Shown one piece after another: positions 7,995 to 10,772 of a stretch of 10,772 nt of DNA. The DNA comes from Ramicandelaber brevisporus (Eukaryota; Kickxellomycota; Ramicandelaberales; Ramicandelaberaceae): the NCBI GenBank assembly GCA_025201865.1, contig MU603150.1, positions 7,084 through 17,855 on the forward strand, written 5' to 3'. The translations under genes were made by a program, and so were the position numbers. Positions within the stretch are counted from its first letter, which is position 1. Each line of letters opens with the position of its first letter. The notes under the pieces are model-generated. The model worked only from the letters and a program-made list of their open reading frames with translations. It ran no database searches and was not told the DNA's origin.

Positions 7995-8013
7995 CTTACT
8001 ATTGCAGATCATC

Positions 8014-8043
8014 ATCCACTTCCACATCCACATCCACATCCAT
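8014..8043 (+). repeat. ATCCAC/TTCCAC hexamer array B in the SR-protein 3' UTR
   Basis: Five hexamers (ATCCAC, TTCCAC, ATCCAC, ATCCAC, ATCCAT), 19 bases after array A and of the same family, so the two were probably one array split by other sequence. Confidence 0.75.
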
Positions 8044-8103
8044 CTCTTTTTATTTAGTCATCATTATGCTATCATCACCAGCCACAGTTATCTCATCAAT
8101 AAT

Positions 8104-8109
8104 AATAAA
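8104..8109 (+). terminator. AATAAA polyadenylation signal of the SR-protein gene
   Basis: A canonical AATAAA lies 154 bases past the stop codon, in an A-rich context, and is followed by a GT/T-rich stretch (about 8150-8195) that could act as the downstream element. Confidence 0.5.
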
Positions 8110-8124
8110 AAAACAGTTGTAACG

Positions 8125-8328
8125 ATGATGACAGCATCTTCAAACATATTTGTCAGGTTCTTGATCTTTGTTGTTGTTATTGTTGTTATATTGATGCAGC
8201 AGAGCAGTATTCAGAATGAACACTCAGCACATCAGTTTCATCAACAGCGCCAGGCTAATGAGAATAAGTTACAATTCTATGGAAGCTTTTTCGTGATAGC
8301 TTCCATTCGATGCGATAAATGTCCTTAA
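8125..8328 (+). CDS. Weak candidate small ORF, 67 residues with hydrophobic N-terminus
   Basis: ATG at 8125 to TAA at 8326-8328. The N-terminus (about residues 8-24, VRFLIFVVVIVVILM) looks like a signal anchor or signal peptide, and the C-terminus ends IRCDKCP. I recognise no family. GTT/ATT repeats produce much of the hydrophobic segment, so chance is a good explanation. It is the tail of a frame that runs unopposed from inside the SR-protein gene. Confidence 0.12.
   Translation: MMTASSNIFVRFLIFVVVIVVILMQQSSIQNEHSAHQFHQQRQANENKLQFYGSFFVIASIRCDKCP
8279..8306 (+). other. Inverted repeat, 9-bp perfect stem with 10-base loop
   Basis: ATGGAAGCT (8279-8287) and AGCTTCCAT (8298-8306) are exact reverse complements around a 10-base loop. 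It lies between two co-directional genes, beyond the poly(A) signal of the first. It could be a structured RNA end, a protein site, or chance. Confidence 0.35.
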
Positions 8329-8554
8329 TCATTAATGCCATGCAAATACGACAACTATGATCTAAATTTCGGCCCAATTTCGGCAAAGTTATGGAAGTCT
8401 CCTGAATGACATTCGATAGTGGCCCAAACATTTGGGATCATTCGCGGCTCAAACATTTCCATATTTGACGGCTGCAAGAATAATCAGGGAGTCGGTCATA
8501 TCCTGATCTCTCTCTCTTTCTAAACATCCTATTCACTCTAAACTATCTTAAACT
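8329..8554 (+). promoter_or_regulatory. Promoter region of the secreted Trp/Gly/Cys protein gene
   Basis: The stretch holds AATTTCGGC twice in tandem, 11 bases apart (8365-8373 and 8376-8384); GGCCCAAACATTT (8421-8433) and GGCTCAAACATTT (8446-8458), 25 bases apart; the palindrome CCCAAACATTTGGG (8423-8436); a CT-rich tract (about 8501-8521), often seen near fungal transcription starts; and CTAAACTAT/CTTAAACTATG just before the start codon. Repeated elements at helical-turn spacing suggest factor binding sites, by inference. Confidence 0.45.
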
Positions 8555-10714
8555 ATGCATCTCAACAGAGTCTCGGTTGTAGCGTCAGTGCTGGCATTGA
8601 CGCTGCCAATTGGAACGCGTTCTCTTCCCCAAGGTGCGTTTGGAGGTATGGGCGGTCAACCGATGCCATTTCCACCACCACAGTCACCAATGCCTGCCAA
8701 TAATGTTGGAAGCATGGGCAATGACATGGATGGTCCTCCTCCTTCTCTTCCTCCTCCAGCTGCAGGCATGGGCCCTTCTCCCTTTGATAGCCCCTCTGCG
8801 CCAATGGATGGACCCTTCCTTGGATCGAGCGGGCCACCTCCGCCTCAAGACATGTCTTTCCCGCAGCCTATGGAGCAAGCGCCGATGGCTGGACAGCCGC
8901 TGAGTGGATTTGACGGCAACGGTGGAGGAAGTGGTGGCGGTGGTGGAGGCAACGATGGTATGATGCCGATGGACGGTCCGAGTCCAATGGGCTCGCCCTT
9001 CTCAGACGGCATGATGCCGATGCAGCCGGTTGCAGCGCCAATGGATAGCAATGGTGGGTTTGGCGATGGTAGTGGTGGCGGGTTTGGTATGCCTGGTTCC
9101 TCTGCACCGCCATCTGGCATGCCTGGCTCTTTTGCCCCACCTTCTGGTATGGCAGCGCCTTTCATGCCTCCTCCTCTTCCTCCTTCTCCAATGTCTCAGC
9201 AACAACCGCCGTTTCAGCCACAACAGCAATTAGAGTTTCGTGGTAGAACCATTGACGGTGTTGTGACTGCAAAGCATCTTGATCAAGCTCGTCAGGCTGC
9301 TGCTGCTGCTGCGGCGGCGGCGGCAGCAGCATCGGTGGCTACTGCACAGCCACAGCAACAGTCACAGCAACAGCAACAGCCTCTATTGCGACCTCAGCAG
9401 CCACAAGTTGCCGTCGATCCATTGACTGGGTTTCCGGCACAGGCCAATGTTGTTAATGCACCGCAGCAGATTGCATCACAATCCAGCCATTCAAAAGGAC
9501 CTGCGGTTGTTGACAAGGTGATTGGGCTGGCTCAATTGGCGTCCAGCCATTCCAAAGGCACCTCTGCATCTGGAGCTGATAAAAAGTCAGAACGAACAGC
9601 CAAGTCTCCAACTGGCGCTGCGCTCAATGCACAGTCTGGCAACAGCCCGCCATCGCCCCAATCCTCCGTATCTTCTTTAGCATCGCAGCAGCACTTGTCT
9701 CCAGTAACTGCGACAATTGTGGCTGAGGCGGTCAAAGTTGCGTCCAATAGTGATCAGCGCCAAATCCCTGGCAACGTTCTTGCAGCGATCGATACAAGTA
9801 CAGGTGACTCGAGCAAGGATGGTCAATCCGGTAAATCAAAGAATACCAAGAACGTGCTGTGGGGTGGATGGGGAGGCGGCTGGCGCGGCGGATGGGGCGG
9901 CGGCGGCTGGGGAGGCGGTGGAGGTTGCTGTGGTCGCACTTGGTACGGCGGCTGCGGTGGCTGTGGAGGATACAATGGAGGCATGCGACGCTGGTTCTGG
10001 TGGTGGCGACGCCCGTTCTACGGTGGTGGTTGTGGAGGTGGAGGTTGCGGTGGTGGCTGTGGAGGCGGCGGTTGCGGTGGCTGGCGTGGTGGATGGGGCG
10101 GCGGCGGCTGGGGAGGAGGAGGATGGGGAGGAGGTTGGCGTGGTGGAGGTGGAGGCTGGGGAGGCGGATGGCGCGGCGGAGGCTGGGGTCCAAGATGGCT
10201 ACGAACAAGTACGCCGAGTGACCAGCAATTTGGTGACAACGACGGCAATACTAACGACTTTAACGGTGGCCAGGGCAATGTCGGTTTCAACGGTGGTGGT
10301 GTTGGTGGTGCCGGTGGTAACGCTGGTATTGGTGGTGGTAACGGTGGTAATAATAATGGCGGTGGAGGCGACAATGACAATTCAGATGACGGAAATGGAA
10401 ATGGCAATGGAGGAGATAATGGTGGCCAGAACACGATGCGGTCGTCTGCTTCACCATCCCAAGACCATCCTGGCTTCGATGACAACGGCATTCCCATGGC
10501 CAACCAGCAAATCCAGCCAGACTCGACTCCTGACGACATTGGGCCAGCTCCATCGGGTCCGCCTCAAGGCTTCTCGCTGGAACAGTCAAATGCAAAACCT
10601 GCCGCGCAGGCTCAAGTGCTGCGCAAGCGAGATTTGGATCACAATTATGTGTTCATGTCCGACACTGCATTTGAAAACACGGCTGCGATGCCAGTAGTAA
10701 TCCCCCTCAATTAA
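8555..10714 (+). CDS. Predicted secreted low-complexity protein with Trp/Gly/Cys-rich domain, unknown function
   Basis: The 719-residue protein starts at ATG 8555 (A at -3) and stops at TAA 10712-10714. Residues 1-23 look like a signal peptide (hydrophobic 6-20, possible cleavage after TRS). Order of regions: Met/Pro/Gly-rich with repeated MDGP, DGMMPM and MPGSxAPPSG motifs (about 25-220); a short ordinary stretch (RGRTIDGVVTAKHLDQARQ, about 229-247); 12 Ala (248-259), then Gln-rich; two SSHSKG copies 20 residues apart (310, 330); a Ser-rich segment to about 430; a Trp/Gly/Cys domain (436-548) with 19 Trp and 8 Cys around MRRWFWWWRRPFY (477-489); a Gly/Asn/Asp-rich tail (about 555-630); and a C-terminus with RKR at 690-692, a possible Kex2 site leaving 27 residues. 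No enzyme motif, GPI signal or other membrane segment is seen. I recognise no family. A wall, matrix, adhesive or metal/aromatic-rich surface protein would fit; an antimicrobial role of the core is speculation. AATAAA follows at once, supporting a real gene end. Confidence 0.75.
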   Translation: MHLNRVSVVASVLALTLPIGTRSLPQGAFGGMGGQPMPFPPPQSPMPANNVGSMGNDMDGPPPSLPPPAAGMGPSPFDSPSAPMDGPFLGSSGPPPPQDMSFPQPMEQAPMAGQPLSGFDGNGGGSGGGGGGNDGMMPMDGPSPMGSPFSDGMMPMQPVAAPMDSNGGFGDGSGGGFGMPGSSAPPSGMPGSFAPPSGMAAPFMPPPLPPSPMSQQQPPFQPQQQLEFRGRTIDGVVTAKHLDQARQAAAAAAAAAAAASVATAQPQQQSQQQQQPLLRPQQPQVAVDPLTGFPAQANVVNAPQQIASQSSHSKGPAVVDKVIGLAQLASSHSKGTSASGADKKSERTAKSPTGAALNAQSGNSPPSPQSSVSSLASQQHLSPVTATIVAEAVKVASNSDQRQIPGNVLAAIDTSTGDSSKDGQSGKSKNTKNVLWGGWGGGWRGGWGGGGWGGGGGCCGRTWYGGCGGCGGYNGGMRRWFWWWRRPFYGGGCGGGGCGGGCGGGGCGGWRGGWGGGGWGGGGWGGGWRGGGGGWGGGWRGGGWGPRWLRTSTPSDQQFGDNDGNTNDFNGGQGNVGFNGGGVGGAGGNAGIGGGNGGNNNGGGGDNDNSDDGNGNGNGGDNGGQNTMRSSASPSQDHPGFDDNGIPMANQQIQPDSTPDDIGPAPSGPPQGFSLEQSNAKPAAQAQVLRKRDLDHNYVFMSDTAFENTAAMPVVIPLN
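9089..9148 (+). repeat. 30-bp tandem repeat, two copies, in the secreted-protein gene
   Basis: Two adjacent 30-base units encode MPGSSAPPSG and MPGSFAPPSG; the units differ mainly at third positions, so the duplication is not recent or the protein sequence is kept by selection. A partial third copy (Met-Ala-Ala-Pro) follows. Confidence 0.75.
9296..9331 (+). repeat. Triplet repeat coding 12 alanines
   Basis: Twelve Ala codons are arranged in blocks: GCT five times, GCG four times, GCA three times. It is followed by a CAG/CAA-rich Gln stretch. Confidence 0.9.
9482..9559 (+). repeat. Two SSHSKG motifs at 60-bp period
   Basis: Near-identical 18-base units at 9482-9499 and 9542-9559 encode SSHSKG, exactly 60 bases (20 residues) apart, with the helix-like VVDKVIGLAQLA between them. 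Confidence 0.6.
9860..10198 (+). repeat. Trp-Gly / Cys-Gly repeat domain, G-rich coding strand
   Basis: Residues 436-548 consist of W-G(2-5) and C-G(2-4) units. A 38-base stretch at 9878-9915 recurs at 10079-10116 with two synonymous C-to-T differences, showing that the second Trp-Gly block arose by internal duplication. Many GGGG/GGG runs lie on the coding strand, so quadruplexes are possible. Long open frames on the other strand and in other frames here are by-products of GGN composition. Confidence 0.85.
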
Positions 10715-10721
10715 AGTCTGA

Positions 10722-10727
10722 AATAAA
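10722..10727 (+). terminator. AATAAA polyadenylation signal of the secreted-protein gene
   Basis: A canonical AATAAA begins 8 bases after the stop codon and is followed by a T-rich stretch (10731-10742). The implied 3' UTR is very short. Confidence 0.6.
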
Positions 10728-10772
10728 CGCTTCTTTAACCTTTCAACAATATTGAGTATCTTGCCTTCGAGC

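Noticed and set aside
7953-8043. CRISPR-like array
   Set aside because: The units are contiguous hexamers without spacers, in a eukaryotic 3' UTR.
7300-8328. 342-codon frame overlapping the SR-protein gene and running into its 3' UTR
   Set aside because: It lacks any domain and has Ala/Val/Thr/Ile/His composition expected from a shifted frame of the SR-protein codons; only its last 67 codons were kept as a weak candidate.
8329-8554. tRNA or other RNA gene
   Set aside because: No cloverleaf, A/B box pair or terminator T-run could be assembled by eye.
10018-10539. Pro-rich minus-strand frame opposite the Gly-rich region
   Set aside because: It is the complement of GGN repeats (Pro codons) and has no independent start or signal context.
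9717-10697. 326-codon frame in another phase of the secreted-protein gene
   Set aside because: Ala/Val/Glu-rich product of shifted GGN codons, with no domain; the 8555 frame has the signal peptide and ends next to AATAAA.

Overview
This looks like nuclear DNA of a fungus. The gene content is eukaryotic: a vacuolar/secreted serine carboxypeptidase, a Golgi-tethering subunit, a WD40 partner of a deubiquitinase, an SR-type splicing factor and a secreted low-complexity protein. Start sites have A at -3, two AATAAA signals are visible, and non-coding gaps are short and rich in pyrimidine tracts and microsatellites. The WD40 protein resembles the fungal CreC branch of the CreC/WDR20 family. All five genes read as single uninterrupted frames (the first only in its visible part), which suggests an intron-poor lineage. 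An early-diverging group such as Kickxellomycotina (Zoopagomycota) would fit, but this is inference and the species is not determined.

Layout. 1-933 (+): the last 310 codons of a carboxypeptidase Y-type enzyme, including Ser, Asp and His of the catalytic site. 934-1101: short convergent gap with pentamer, hexamer and CTTT repeats. 1102-3474 (-): COG4, subunit 4 of the conserved oligomeric Golgi complex. 3475-3791: gap that must hold the 3' end of the next gene and the COG4 promoter. 3792-5852 (-): CreC/WDR20-like WD40 protein with Asn/Ser/Gly-rich insertions. 5853-6383: divergent promoter region with a (TG)10 run, CCAAT-type boxes and a possible upstream ORF that ends on the next gene's ATG. 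6384-7949 (+): Tra2-like SR protein (RS-rich, RRM, RS-rich). 7950-8554: its 3' UTR with two hexamer arrays, a poly(A) signal, a hairpin, one weak small ORF, and then the next gene's promoter with two kinds of direct repeat. 8555-10714 (+): a 719-residue predicted secreted protein of no family I recognise, with a Trp/Gly/Cys domain, followed 8 nt later by AATAAA.

The genes do not form one pathway. Four are housekeeping or regulatory genes: protein turnover in the vacuole, Golgi retrograde traffic, control of deubiquitination, and splicing. A loose link is that CPY-type enzymes and the secreted protein both pass through the Golgi that COG4 helps maintain, but neighbourhood gives no evidence of a joint system. 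The last gene is the novel one: a signal peptide, Met/Pro-rich and Ala/Gln-rich stretches, a near mirror-symmetric domain (Trp-Gly block, four Cys, a cationic Trp-rich core, four Cys, Trp-Gly block), a Gly/Asn/Asp tail and a possible Kex2 site before a 27-residue C-terminus.
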